From assembly GCA_013329925.1 (NCBI GenBank), contig DUJK01000133.1, positions 478 to 8,062 of the forward strand: 7,585 nucleotides of DNA, in the 5' to 3' direction. Position numbers and translations under genes: made by a program. The notes beneath the pieces were generated by a model. The model was not told the origin of the DNA. It saw only the letters and a program-made list of their open reading frames with translations, and did not search any database. The DNA is from Candidatus Poseidoniaceae archaeon (lineage in GTDB: Archaea > Thermoplasmatota > Poseidoniia > Poseidoniales > Poseidoniaceae). Shown one piece after another: positions 1 through 7,284 of the stretch. Position 1 is the first letter of the stretch. Every line of letters begins with the position of its first letter.

Positions 1-99
1 TCAATGCAACGCTCGGCAAACTCTGTCAAAGTTAATGCAACATGCCCTTTTTGTGATGGTGCAGGTTGTAAAAAATGTAATTTTACCGGAAATATTTAG
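1..99 (+). CDS. C-terminal end of a protein with a DnaJ-like cysteine motif (5' partial)
   Basis: The forward reading frame is open from the first base of the window to a TAG at 97-99. The 32 visible residues contain CPFCDGAGCKKC followed by NFTG. Two CxxC pairs separated by a glycine-rich DGAG segment resemble one half of a DnaJ-type zinc-finger repeat (CxxCxGxG...CxxC), so these four cysteines probably bind one zinc ion. The motif sits almost at the C-terminus, as it does in proteins that carry a terminal zinc ribbon. An ATG at base 4 lies in frame, so a 31-residue stand-alone protein cannot be excluded. A longer gene cut by the window edge is more likely, because only three bases precede that ATG and no ribosome binding site can be seen. 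I do not recognise the parent family. Its relation to smc is unknown; a gap of about 130 bases with promoter-like signals suggests separate transcription. Confidence 0.6.
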   Translation, partial: SMQRSANSVKVNATCPFCDGAGCKKCNFTGNI

Positions 100-114
100 T
101 CCCATCCGGGTAAA
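82..114. repeat. Inverted repeat across the stop codon of the first gene
   Basis: TTTACCGG (82-89) can pair with CCGGGTAAA (106-114), giving eight base pairs with one bulged G at 108 and a 16-base loop that contains the TAG stop. It could form an mRNA hairpin at the 3' end of the upstream gene. No T-tract follows, so it is not a typical archaeal oligo-T terminator. It may also be chance. Confidence 0.25.
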
Positions 115-135
115 CTTGACAACTAGTAAAAACGC

Positions 136-155
136 AGTATTGAGTGCTCAACACT
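136..155. promoter_or_regulatory. Imperfect palindrome upstream of smc (possible operator)
   Basis: The sequence AGTATTGAGTGCTCAACACT forms two 9-base arms (AGTATTGAG and CTCAACACT) around a central TG, with one mismatched pair. The inner 12 bases, TTGAGTGCTCAA at 140-151, pair perfectly. The palindrome abuts the TATA-like element, where a BRE or a regulator of the smc operon would be expected to bind. The heptamer ACTAGTA also occurs twice nearby, at 122-128 and 153-159. This is a positional inference and no regulator is known. Confidence 0.35.
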
Positions 156-167
156 AGTATACTTTAA
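156..167 (+). promoter_or_regulatory. Candidate TATA box for the smc-scpA-scpB operon
   Basis: AGTATACTTTAA is the most TATA-like A+T segment in the gap before smc. An archaeal start site about 25 bases downstream would fall near 185-190 and give a leader of about 40 bases. That fits the presence of a Shine-Dalgarno sequence before smc. AGTATACT (156-163) is itself palindromic. Inferred from position and composition only. Confidence 0.35.
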
Positions 168-218
168 GACCTCAAGAAGTCCGCTCTAAGGATTAAGGTT
201 GGAGTTTATTTTCCGCTT

Positions 219-223
219 GAGGG
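219..223 (+). promoter_or_regulatory. Ribosome binding site that decides the smc start
   Basis: GAGGG lies 7 bases before the ATG at 231, a normal spacing. An in-frame TTG at 225 would leave only one base between this site and the start codon. The ATG at 231 is therefore the better start, giving an N-terminus MYLKALEVSNFKSF that matches the usual beginning of SMC proteins. Confidence 0.7.
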
Positions 224-230
224 ATTGGGT

Positions 231-3200
231 ATGTATCTAAAAGCACTTGAAGTTTCAAATTTCAAATCATTCAAAGGCGAGGTAACTATACCTCTAGAGA
301 GGGGTTTCACGGCTATTACCGGGCCAAATGGTTCTGGAAAATCGAATTGCGGAGATGCAATACAATTCGTACTAGGTCCTAGATCGAATAAAACGATTCG
401 AGCTCAAAATTCCAAAGATTTGATTTTTAATGGGGGCAATAACAACAAACCAGCAAGATCCTGTAATGTTACTTTGGTATTTGCCAATCCTACGCTAGAT
501 AATGGCCGTCGTAGACTTCCAGTCAATCTAGATGAAGTTAGAATGTCTCGTTCAATTAGACTCACAAAAAGCGGCAATGTCGTTACAAACTACCACCTAA
601 ATGATGAGGAGAGTTCACAAAAATCTTTTCATCGAATTCTTGGTGCAGCAAATGCTAGACCTGACGGGTATAACATTGTCTTGCAAGGAGATGTTACGAG
701 TCTAGCAAAAATGACAGCAAAAGAACGTCGAAAGGTATTGGATAGCGTTGCTGGAGTCACGCTATATGATGACGAGATAAGGAAGGCAGACCGACAAAAA
801 CAAAGTGTTGAAGACTATATTGAGCGAATTAAACTGTTGGAAGACGGTCAAAAATCAAGGCTTAAAGATCTCAAGAAACAAAAAGATCTCGCCATGAAAG
901 TAAAAGACTTGGTTGAAGAATTAAATCAATCAAGAATTATCGCCTATCAAGCAAACTATGCAAGCCAATTAGCAGAAAAGCAATATCAAGTCGATGAACA
1001 ATCTAGGTATCTGCAAGAAGCAAATGACCTGGATTTACAGGTGAAAGAAGGTTCGAAAAAACTGCTTGCTTTAGATGACCAAGTAGGTGAATTACAGAGA
1101 CAAATAGAAGAATTGACCGGTGGAGAAAACAAAGGACTCAATAAATTAATTTTTGACCTACACTTGAAAATAGATACTAATAAAGATCGTATTTCAGACG
1201 CAGAAGGTAAAGACACAGAGGATAAAAGTGAACTTTTAGGCCTAAATGAACAATTGGAAATTGCGGCATCTGCCCTAGAAGAGTTCATTCAAACTTTAAA
1301 TTCAGCAGAGACAGACCTTGAAAACTCTAAATTATCTCTAGAAGAAGCCAAATCAGAAGAATTAGCAGTTCAAGAAATAATGGAATCTTCAGGAGATGAG
1401 AGTGCAAAATTCTCTCAACAACTGACTAAACTTCTGAGTGAATTAGCTTTAGCAAATGAAACACTAAATGCGGCACAAACAGAGGTAAATCGTACTGCTG
1501 CCCAAGCAGAAATAATTTCAGAACAATTGTCTAATGCTCAGGGAGAGTCGGAAGAAAATCGATTAATACTTGGTGAATTAGAATTACAAGGCGAAGAATT
1601 TACTGGGCCAAATTCCACAGTCGACCGAAATAAGTTGTCAACCGATTTGATAAATGCTCAACGGAGTGAAGGTAAGTTAGTTGAGGAATCTCAATTGATT
1701 GAGAACAAACTTAGAGAGAGCGAAAGAAAGCGTGAAAGGTTACGCGCTGAAATGGAAACTTCCTCCGGTGCTAAAGGAATGGCTGGAGGTGCTGCGGCAA
1801 TTATTGCAGCTAGAGATAATGGCGAACTTACTGGTATTATTGGAAGCATTGCAGAATTGTGTGCGCCCGTAGATTCATCTCATGATAGCGCATTAGCCAC
1901 AGCAATAGGCGGCGGTATGACTTCGATTGTTGTCGAAAGCGACGAAGTCGCAGCAAGAGCGATAAAGTGGCTTGCTGAAAGAAGAGCAGGAAGGGCAACC
2001 TTCTTGCCACTAAACAAACTAAACAGTAACAGAACTGCAGGAAAAGCCTTGATGGTTTCTAAGAAGCCTGGAGTAATCGGGTTTGCTCATGAATTATTAG
2101 ACTATGATCCTAAAATAGACATTGCAATTAAATTCGTTCTAAGAAATACCTTAATTGTTGACTCATTATCTACTGCTAGAAGCAACATGGGTGGTGTTAG
2201 ACTAGTTACCTTGCGTGGTGATGTTACTGAAGCTGGCGGAGCCATGGTTGGAGGTTCAAAACGCAAAATGTCAGTATCATTTGGTGGCGGCATAAAAGGA
2301 GCGAGTGAAGTAGAAAAACTATCTTCTGAAATAAGTAAATTACAACTTATGTCAGAAACTGTCAATGCGGCATTATTAGAGGCTAGAAGGGAACAACAAA
2401 GGCTACGTACCAAAATCAACGAGTTGACAGATAGCGATCATGCTGTAAAATTGCAAGAATGGCGGGCTGAATTAAAGCAAGCCAAAACAGTCTACAACAA
2501 ATCATTGGGGGAAATCACTACAATTGAAAAGAAGTTATTAGACCTTGAAGGATTAGCAGCAAGGCACATAGATGAATTAGATGATGCTCAGTCTGTAGTT
2601 GCAGATTTGGAATCCGCGATATTAACGGCTAGAGAACAGCTTGAATCTGCAAGTCCAGAGCATCTCAAAGATAGAATGCATGCTGCGGAAATTAAACGTC
2701 TTGATGCAGAAGGTACAATGTCCAAGGCTCTAACAGCACTAGAGAGTGGTTCTGAGCACAAAGATTTGCTAAACCAGAGAGTCCAAGACTTGGAGTCAAG
2801 AATCAGCACTATCGATAAGGCAATTATTGAGAGAAGCGAAATGATTGATAATTTACAAGCAGCAATTGCCACAGATTCGATCGAATTAAAAGATAAGGAA
2901 GAAGAAAGAACTCAACTACTTGAAGAGAACAAAGGTCTTGAAGATGAAAGAATCGAACTTGTCGATGAGAGGGCTAGCCTAAGAACAGAGTTGCAGCAGA
3001 AATCTACTGATTCACAATCACGGCGAAGACTCAGTGATGAACTTTCAAGATCTATCGTCAATAAAGACATGGCCATTAATGAATTATACTTGGAAATGCA
3101 AAGTAATGGAGTTGAACCTGCTCAATCTGATGTTACCCTACCTTCAGTTGGTGATGCGGATAAGAAGGTTAGAACTCTAGAAAGGGCCATGGAGCGTCAT

Positions 3201-4118
3201 GGGCCAGTAAATATGCTCGCTATAGAACAGTACGCTGAGTGTGAGGAGCGTCTTAATTCAATGAAGGATGAATTCAAGCAGTTGCAAGCGAGAAAAGCAA
3301 ATCTGGTAGATATTACAGAGAAACTAGAAAGCCAAAGAAAGTCAAAATTAGTTAAGGTATTAGATAAAGTAAATGAAAATTTCAAGAAATCTTACAAGAT
3401 TTTAAGCGATGGTGGTAAGGGTGAATTGTATTTAGAAAATCCAGATGAACCATTTAAAGCAGGTCTAGAGTTGTGGGCTAAACCGAAGGGTAAATCATCT
3501 AAGGTCAATCGTTTACAACTGTCTGGAGGAGAACAATCAATGGCTGCTTTAGCATTGATATTTGCCATTCAAGATTATGACCCAAGTCCGTTTTACTACT
3601 TTGATGAAGTTGACCAAAATCTGGATGCTGTAAATGCGGAATTAATTGCCAAGATGTGCCGTCAGAGAAGTAAGAAAGCACAATTTATTATGGTAACTTT
3701 GAGAAAGGTGTCATTGAGACTTGCAGACCATCATATTGGCATTACTCACGGCGGAGATGGCTGTAGTAGAAGAATAGTTGACTTTGATCGTGAAAGAGCT
3801 ATTGAGTTGAGTGAAATTGAATCTGCGAAGGATAATCCTCTTGATGAAAGAATCAATGCAATAAAACTCGAAAAACAATTAGAAGCAGATTCTGATATGC
3901 CTACAGTCCCAGAACCTTTGCCGCCACCAAGTAGCCTAGGGGGGTTGTTGAATTATACAGAAGACGATGATGAAAGCGAAGATGCTTCGATATCAAGTCT
4001 AGCAGATCGGGCTAGTGAGCTTACCGAGGACATAGCAGAACGGCAAGAATTAGTTGAGGCAATAGAAGCGATTAATCAGGAATTAGAAAAAGAGGAAAAC
4101 TTGGAAGTTCAAGAATAA
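231..4118 (+). CDS. smc: Chromosome segregation ATPase SMC (archaeal type, long C-terminal tail)
   Basis: This is the ATPase subunit of the SMC-ScpAB complex, which forms ring-shaped dimers on DNA and compacts and separates chromosomes. From the ATG it has 1295 residues, against roughly 1170-1200 in most relatives. The order of parts is complete. The N-terminal head carries Walker A GPNGSGKS at 31-38, the R-loop Arg near 57 and a Q-loop LQGD at 151-154. A first long coiled coil spans about 170-515. The hinge spans about 525-672 (begins near GELTGIIGSIAELC, ends with AGGAMVGG). A second coiled coil spans about 680-1010. The C-terminal head carries signature LSGGE at 1097-1101, Walker B FDEVD with D1125 and E1126, and D-loop D1132. 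All ATPase residues are present. The odd part is residues 1190-1295, an acidic tail with a proline-rich linker (PEPLPPP) and a DDDESED run. It is the first gene of an operon with scpA 15 bases downstream. Confidence 0.97.
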   Translation: MYLKALEVSNFKSFKGEVTIPLERGFTAITGPNGSGKSNCGDAIQFVLGPRSNKTIRAQNSKDLIFNGGNNNKPARSCNVTLVFANPTLDNGRRRLPVNLDEVRMSRSIRLTKSGNVVTNYHLNDEESSQKSFHRILGAANARPDGYNIVLQGDVTSLAKMTAKERRKVLDSVAGVTLYDDEIRKADRQKQSVEDYIERIKLLEDGQKSRLKDLKKQKDLAMKVKDLVEELNQSRIIAYQANYASQLAEKQYQVDEQSRYLQEANDLDLQVKEGSKKLLALDDQVGELQRQIEELTGGENKGLNKLIFDLHLKIDTNKDRISDAEGKDTEDKSELLGLNEQLEIAASALEEFIQTLNSAETDLENSKLSLEEAKSEELAVQEIMESSGDESAKFSQQLTKLLSELALANETLNAAQTEVNRTAAQAEIISEQLSNAQGESEENRLILGELELQGEEFTGPNSTVDRNKLSTDLINAQRSEGKLVEESQLIENKLRESERKRERLRAEMETSSGAKGMAGGAAAIIAARDNGELTGIIGSIAELCAPVDSSHDSALATAIGGGMTSIVVESDEVAARAIKWLAERRAGRATFLPLNKLNSNRTAGKALMVSKKPGVIGFAHELLDYDPKIDIAIKFVLRNTLIVDSLSTARSNMGGVRLVTLRGDVTEAGGAMVGGSKRKMSVSFGGGIKGASEVEKLSSEISKLQLMSETVNAALLEARREQQRLRTKINELTDSDHAVKLQEWRAELKQAKTVYNKSLGEITTIEKKLLDLEGLAARHIDELDDAQSVVADLESAILTAREQLESASPEHLKDRMHAAEIKRLDAEGTMSKALTALESGSEHKDLLNQRVQDLESRISTIDKAIIERSEMIDNLQAAIATDSIELKDKEEERTQLLEENKGLEDERIELVDERASLRTELQQKSTDSQSRRRLSDELSRSIVNKDMAINELYLEMQSNGVEPAQSDVTLPSVGDADKKVRTLERAMERHGPVNMLAIEQYAECEERLNSMKDEFKQLQARKANLVDITEKLESQRKSKLVKVLDKVNENFKKSYKILSDGGKGELYLENPDEPFKAGLELWAKPKGKSSKVNRLQLSGGEQSMAALALIFAIQDYDPSPFYYFDEVDQNLDAVNAELIAKMCRQRSKKAQFIMVTLRKVSLRLADHHIGITHGGDGCSRRIVDFDRERAIELSEIESAKDNPLDERINAIKLEKQLEADSDMPTVPEPLPPPSSLGGLLNYTEDDDESEDASISSLADRASELTEDIAERQELVEAIEAINQELEKEENLEVQE

Positions 4119-4122
4119 TTTT

Positions 4123-4129
4123 GAGGTGA
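4123..4129 (+). promoter_or_regulatory. Ribosome binding site supporting a TTG start for scpA
   Basis: GAGGTGA matches seven bases of the archaeal 16S anti-Shine-Dalgarno complement (AGGAGGTGAT). It lies four bases before TTG at 4134. An in-frame TGA at 4122-4124 blocks any start further upstream, and no ATG lies close by in frame. The TTG is therefore the likely start. The site sits entirely in the 15-base gap after the smc stop. Confidence 0.65.
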
Positions 4130-4133
4130 GTGC

Positions 4134-5306
4134 TTGTCAACGAAACAATCGGTATTGGATAAATGGTTTCTTAGGCAGGATATCATTAATCAGTTACTTG
4201 AATCTGGGGAAGAATCAGAAGACGCACTAAAGTTTGCTGAGCGAATTATGCCAGTAGTTGAGGCAGAAGAGTCTGAGTACCAATCATTGGATGACCCATT
4301 TGACCGATCTGTGGCATTGGTGTTATCTTTGGTTAAAGATCAAGAACTAAATCCATGGAATATTGATCTTTCTACTTTCTTGAAGGTATTTACTAAGCGG
4401 GTAAGGTCGGAATCAGATAAGCTGAATTTACCTGCATGTGGACGGTTAATTAGAATGGCTTGGGAAGTTTTGAATCAGCAGGCAATCGTATTATTTGACA
4501 GGGTACAATACATGGACCAAGAAGATGATTGGGAAGATGAAATTGATTTCGGCTGGGAGTCAGATTATGATGATCAAGATTATCTTTTTACTACTTCAAT
4601 TCTTGAGGGTGATGTAGAACAATTACTGCCTTCATTATTTGATGAAAGAATCCGTAGAGATGAAGGTCGACCAGTGACTCTAGGTGAACTTCTATCAGCT
4701 TTCAAAGATGCTGCTGAGGATGCTGAAGAATTAAAAATTAGAGAGGAAAATAGAATCGCTCATCAAGCTGAATTAGGGGATTATCTAACTAATGTTGGCA
4801 GCAGGATGCATAATGAAGACTTGGAAGGAGATATCTATAGATGCTGGACTGCTCTTAGAAATGCTTGTCAAAAGTCGGGCTCCTCAAAGGTGAAAGTCAT
4901 TCAAGTAATGGCTGAATTGAATGATATCTTGCTGGCTGAAAATGGCTATATTGAACAAGGCTATCAAGAAGAGTCCAAAGTGGCATCATTTATCGCTAGC
5001 CTGTTTTTGACTCATCGAGGATTTGCTCTAATCAGTCAAGATGAAGTGCCATATGGTGATATTATGCTAGAGGACTTATGGCCAGATGTGACCGAATTTG
5101 AAGACATCAAGGAACTTATAGAAAATAAAAAGGAAAATCAAAGTAACTCTTCGAATAATGAAGAGACTGGTTCAGTACAATTTGCCAAACGTCGTGCTGA
5201 AAAACTGCGCGTAAAAGAAGAGAAAGCCAGGAAACAATTAGAGCAAGAGCAGATACAATCACCAGTTGAGACAGATTTGCCTGAGCATGATTGGTTGGTA
5301 GAGTAA
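4134..5306 (+). CDS. scpA: Kleisin subunit ScpA of the SMC complex, with acidic insert and charged tail
   Basis: ScpA is the kleisin that bridges the two SMC heads and recruits ScpB. At 390 residues it is much longer than the usual 230-270. The N-terminal kleisin region is clear, with DPFDRSVALVLSLV starting at residue 53 and NPWNIDL at 73-79, equivalent to the family's conserved PWdIDI-type motif. A central linker is extremely acidic (about 127-152, many D, E and W/Y residues). Residues about 245-330, starting near SSKVKVIQVMAEL, fit the C-terminal winged helix that docks on the SMC head. After residue 330 comes an additional tail of about 60 residues: an N/S-rich spacer, then a mixed-charge K/R/E helix (AKRRAEKLRVKEEKARKQ) and an acidic end. 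The start is TTG, supported by GAGGTGA just upstream. It lies between smc and scpB in one operon. The identity rests on the N-terminal motif, the winged helix and above all the position; the sequence is divergent. Confidence 0.88.
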   Translation: MSTKQSVLDKWFLRQDIINQLLESGEESEDALKFAERIMPVVEAEESEYQSLDDPFDRSVALVLSLVKDQELNPWNIDLSTFLKVFTKRVRSESDKLNLPACGRLIRMAWEVLNQQAIVLFDRVQYMDQEDDWEDEIDFGWESDYDDQDYLFTTSILEGDVEQLLPSLFDERIRRDEGRPVTLGELLSAFKDAAEDAEELKIREENRIAHQAELGDYLTNVGSRMHNEDLEGDIYRCWTALRNACQKSGSSKVKVIQVMAELNDILLAENGYIEQGYQEESKVASFIASLFLTHRGFALISQDEVPYGDIMLEDLWPDVTEFEDIKELIENKKENQSNSSNNEETGSVQFAKRRAEKLRVKEEKARKQLEQEQIQSPVETDLPEHDWLVE

Positions 5307-5318
5307 GGATTTGGTTAC

Positions 5319-5924
5319 ATGTCGGAAATACAACTTGATACATTACTTGAAGCAACATTATTTGGTGCTGGAAGGTCCATGACGGTATCTGAGTTGTGTC
5401 AGTCATTAGGCTATGATGAGGAGGAGATGTTAGATTGCTTATTCTCGCTACGTTCTACGCTCAAAAGACGCCGTGGAGGCGCTCTACAAATCGCTGAAGT
5501 AGGTGATCGGTGGGCCATAGAAGTTAAGCCAGAAATCGCCAGTCATTTGCCTAAGGGTGCTAAGACAGAATTGCCAAAGAAATTACTCAAAGCAGCATCG
5601 CTTATCGCTTACCATCAGCCAATGTCCCAATCAAGGCTAGTTGAATTATTAGGTCAGAAGGCATATGATTACGTTAGGGAATTAGCACAATACGGTATGA
5701 TTGACCGTCGCAAGGATGGTAATACGAGGAGATTGACGACCACTAGAAGGTTCTCTGAAGCATTTGGTTGCCCGTATACAGATCGTAAGAAGGTCAAAGC
5801 ATGGTTTAGGGAGCAAGTCCAAAACACTGGTATATTGGATGAGTTAGAAACTAATGACGTGCTAAAAAGTGAAACAGAATACCAAGGTACTGTTCAAGGG
5901 ACATTAAAATTTGAAGAAGAGTGA
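5319..5924 (+). CDS. scpB: SMC complex kite subunit ScpB
   Basis: ScpB is a winged-helix (kite) protein that dimerises and clamps the central part of ScpA, completing the SMC-ScpAB complex. The product has 201 residues, a usual length. The first winged helix is residues 1-80, opening with LDTLLEATLFGAGRSMTVSELCQSL, which matches the family's typical ieAlLFaag-type start. The second begins at LPKKLLKAASLIAYHQP (85-101), the best-conserved ScpB signature (IAYrQP), and continues through a recognition region to TTTRRFSEAFGC, matching the family's TTkeFLeyFGL end. A tail of about 45 residues, acidic at its end, follows. The ATG is 12 bases after the scpA stop, with a weak AAGGAT site eight bases upstream, so translation probably depends partly on scpA. 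The TGA is directly followed by the stop codon of the opposing reductase gene. Confidence 0.93.
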   Translation: MSEIQLDTLLEATLFGAGRSMTVSELCQSLGYDEEEMLDCLFSLRSTLKRRRGGALQIAEVGDRWAIEVKPEIASHLPKGAKTELPKKLLKAASLIAYHQPMSQSRLVELLGQKAYDYVRELAQYGMIDRRKDGNTRRLTTTRRFSEAFGCPYTDRKKVKAWFREQVQNTGILDELETNDVLKSETEYQGTVQGTLKFEEE

Positions 5925-7223
5925 TTATTCATTTCTTAACTCTTCTAATATTTTCTTAACCGCTGTTTGTGTTTTCGGACCGTTAAGTGCTTGTAATCTT
6001 GATGCCACGATGTCAATTTCATCATCCTCTGCTCCAGCACTTACTGCCATATTTCTTGAATGTAGTTTCATATGACCGGCTTGAATACCGTTGGTTGCAA
6101 GGGCTCTAAGGGCTCCAAGATTTTGCGCTAATCCAGCAGCACAGATTATTCCGGCTAATTCGGTTGCTGATTCAACCCCTAGTATGGCAAGATTAGCCTT
6201 TGCTGTTGGGTGGACTTTTGATGCACCTCCAACTATTCCTACTGCCATCGGCGTCTCTATGCTGCCAATTAAGTTCCCAGAATCGTCTACCGACCAATTA
6301 GTCATTGAGGTATAATGATTGCTAGAGTGTGATGCCCAAGCATGACAGCCTGCTTCAATGGCACGCCAATCCTGTCCGCAAGCAACAGCTACACTGCTGA
6401 TTGCGTTCATTACTCCTTTATTATGAGTAGTCGCTCTAAATGGGTCGCTGACAGCAAAATGGTGTGCTTCAATAATTCCTTGAATTACATCAAGTCCATT
6501 TTCTCTAGTACCGTCATTTGATACCTCTTCAGGAGTGAAGGTAGCGGAAACCCTTGCTAATCTGTGAGCGGCTAGATTTGATAGGATTTTCAAATGCACT
6601 CTTCCTCCAGTCATCCTTTCAATTTCAGGAGCAATTAATTCTGCCATTGTATTTACTGCATTTGCTCCCATAGCGTCTCGGCAATCAACAATTATGTGGA
6701 GTATCAACATAGGTCCTGACATAGTTTCTATGACTCTAGTTTCAATTCTTTTGCAACCTCCACCCAATTTTATCATTGTAGAGGGTAGACTGTTGCATAA
6801 GTTGATAATTTTGTCTTTCCCCTGGTGTATATTTATCATGGCCGTTTCTAAATCGTCAACATCTAAAATTTGTAATTGGCCAATCATCAGTGGGCCATCA
6901 TTTTGGGTTTTAAATCCGCCATTCTCTAGGCATCTTTTGGCCATATTTGAAGCTGCAGCCACTACGCTGGACTCTTCTAGGCAGAATGGAATCAGGTAAT
7001 GCTTGCCATCAATGACGAAATTTGTGGCAATTCCTACTGGTAATGACATAGTTCCTACGACATTCTCAATCATTCTATCTGCGGCTTCATCGTCTAGTTC
7101 GCCATTATTGGCGAGTGCAGCAACATGCTCATCAGAGATCCCAGATAGATTTTGTACCAGTTTTCGTCTCTCTTCCACTGATAATTTGAAGAAACCACTC
7201 AGTCGACTATTCTCTACAGGCAT
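5925..7223 (-). CDS. hmgA: Class II 3-hydroxy-3-methylglutaryl-CoA reductase
   Basis: The enzyme reduces HMG-CoA to mevalonate with NAD(P)H in the cytosol, the committed step of archaeal isoprenoid lipid synthesis. Class II assignment rests on close similarity in motif order to Pseudomonas mevalonii MvaA (428 residues); the product here has 432. Numbering from the ATG at 7223: substrate motif ENVVGT at 53-58, catalytic Glu84 in LEESSVVAAAS, cofactor motif DCRDAMGAN from Asp180, catalytic Lys269 in THNKG, Asp285 in GQDWRAIEAG and His388 in MKLHSRN. All four catalytic residues are present. There is no membrane anchor, as expected for class II. An in-frame GTG at 7244 would add seven residues (MAINSED). 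I prefer the ATG because MPVENSRLSGF aligns end to end with the MvaA N-terminus, although its GTGA/GAGG site is only 2-4 bases away. Bacterial-type class II enzymes in Archaeoglobales and Thermoplasmatales are attributed to ancient transfer. It is sometimes named mvaA. Confidence 0.96.
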   Translation of the reverse strand: MPVENSRLSGFFKLSVEERRKLVQNLSGISDEHVAALANNGELDDEAADRMIENVVGTMSLPVGIATNFVIDGKHYLIPFCLEESSVVAAASNMAKRCLENGGFKTQNDGPLMIGQLQILDVDDLETAMINIHQGKDKIINLCNSLPSTMIKLGGGCKRIETRVIETMSGPMLILHIIVDCRDAMGANAVNTMAELIAPEIERMTGGRVHLKILSNLAAHRLARVSATFTPEEVSNDGTRENGLDVIQGIIEAHHFAVSDPFRATTHNKGVMNAISSVAVACGQDWRAIEAGCHAWASHSSNHYTSMTNWSVDDSGNLIGSIETPMAVGIVGGASKVHPTAKANLAILGVESATELAGIICAAGLAQNLGALRALATNGIQAGHMKLHSRNMAVSAGAEDDEIDIVASRLQALNGPKTQTAVKKILEELRNE

Positions 7224-7284
7224 GTCCTCACTGTTGATAGCCACGCCGAGTCTGCAAATAAGGAGTGGGTTGTACAGGGTCAGA

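Noticed and set aside
225..230. TTG start of smc at 225
   Set aside because: The GAGGG ribosome binding site would be one base away, and the added Met-Gly has no counterpart in typical SMC N-termini; ATG 231 is better.
986..1288. Reverse-strand open frame of about 100 codons inside smc
   Set aside because: It lies wholly within the coiled-coil coding part of smc and has a serine/leucine/cysteine-rich composition typical of the antisense of E/K-rich codons. There is no promoter or ribosome binding signal.
2102..2872. Two further reverse-strand frames inside smc (2102-2419 and 2588-2872)
   Set aside because: They show the same shadow pattern: low-complexity S/L composition, opposite a clearly coding strand with a conserved hinge and coiled coil.
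3519..3626. Defective ATPase in SMC because of unusual LSGGEQS and FDEVDQNLD sequences
   Set aside because: The signature Ser-Gly-Gly, the Walker B Asp-Glu pair and the D-loop Asp are all present. The neighbouring substitutions are within family variation.
5116..5406. Reverse-strand frame across the scpA-scpB junction
   Set aside because: It overlaps two well-supported genes and the short gap between them, and has no recognisable domain. Its hydrophobic look is explained by being antisense to charged codons.
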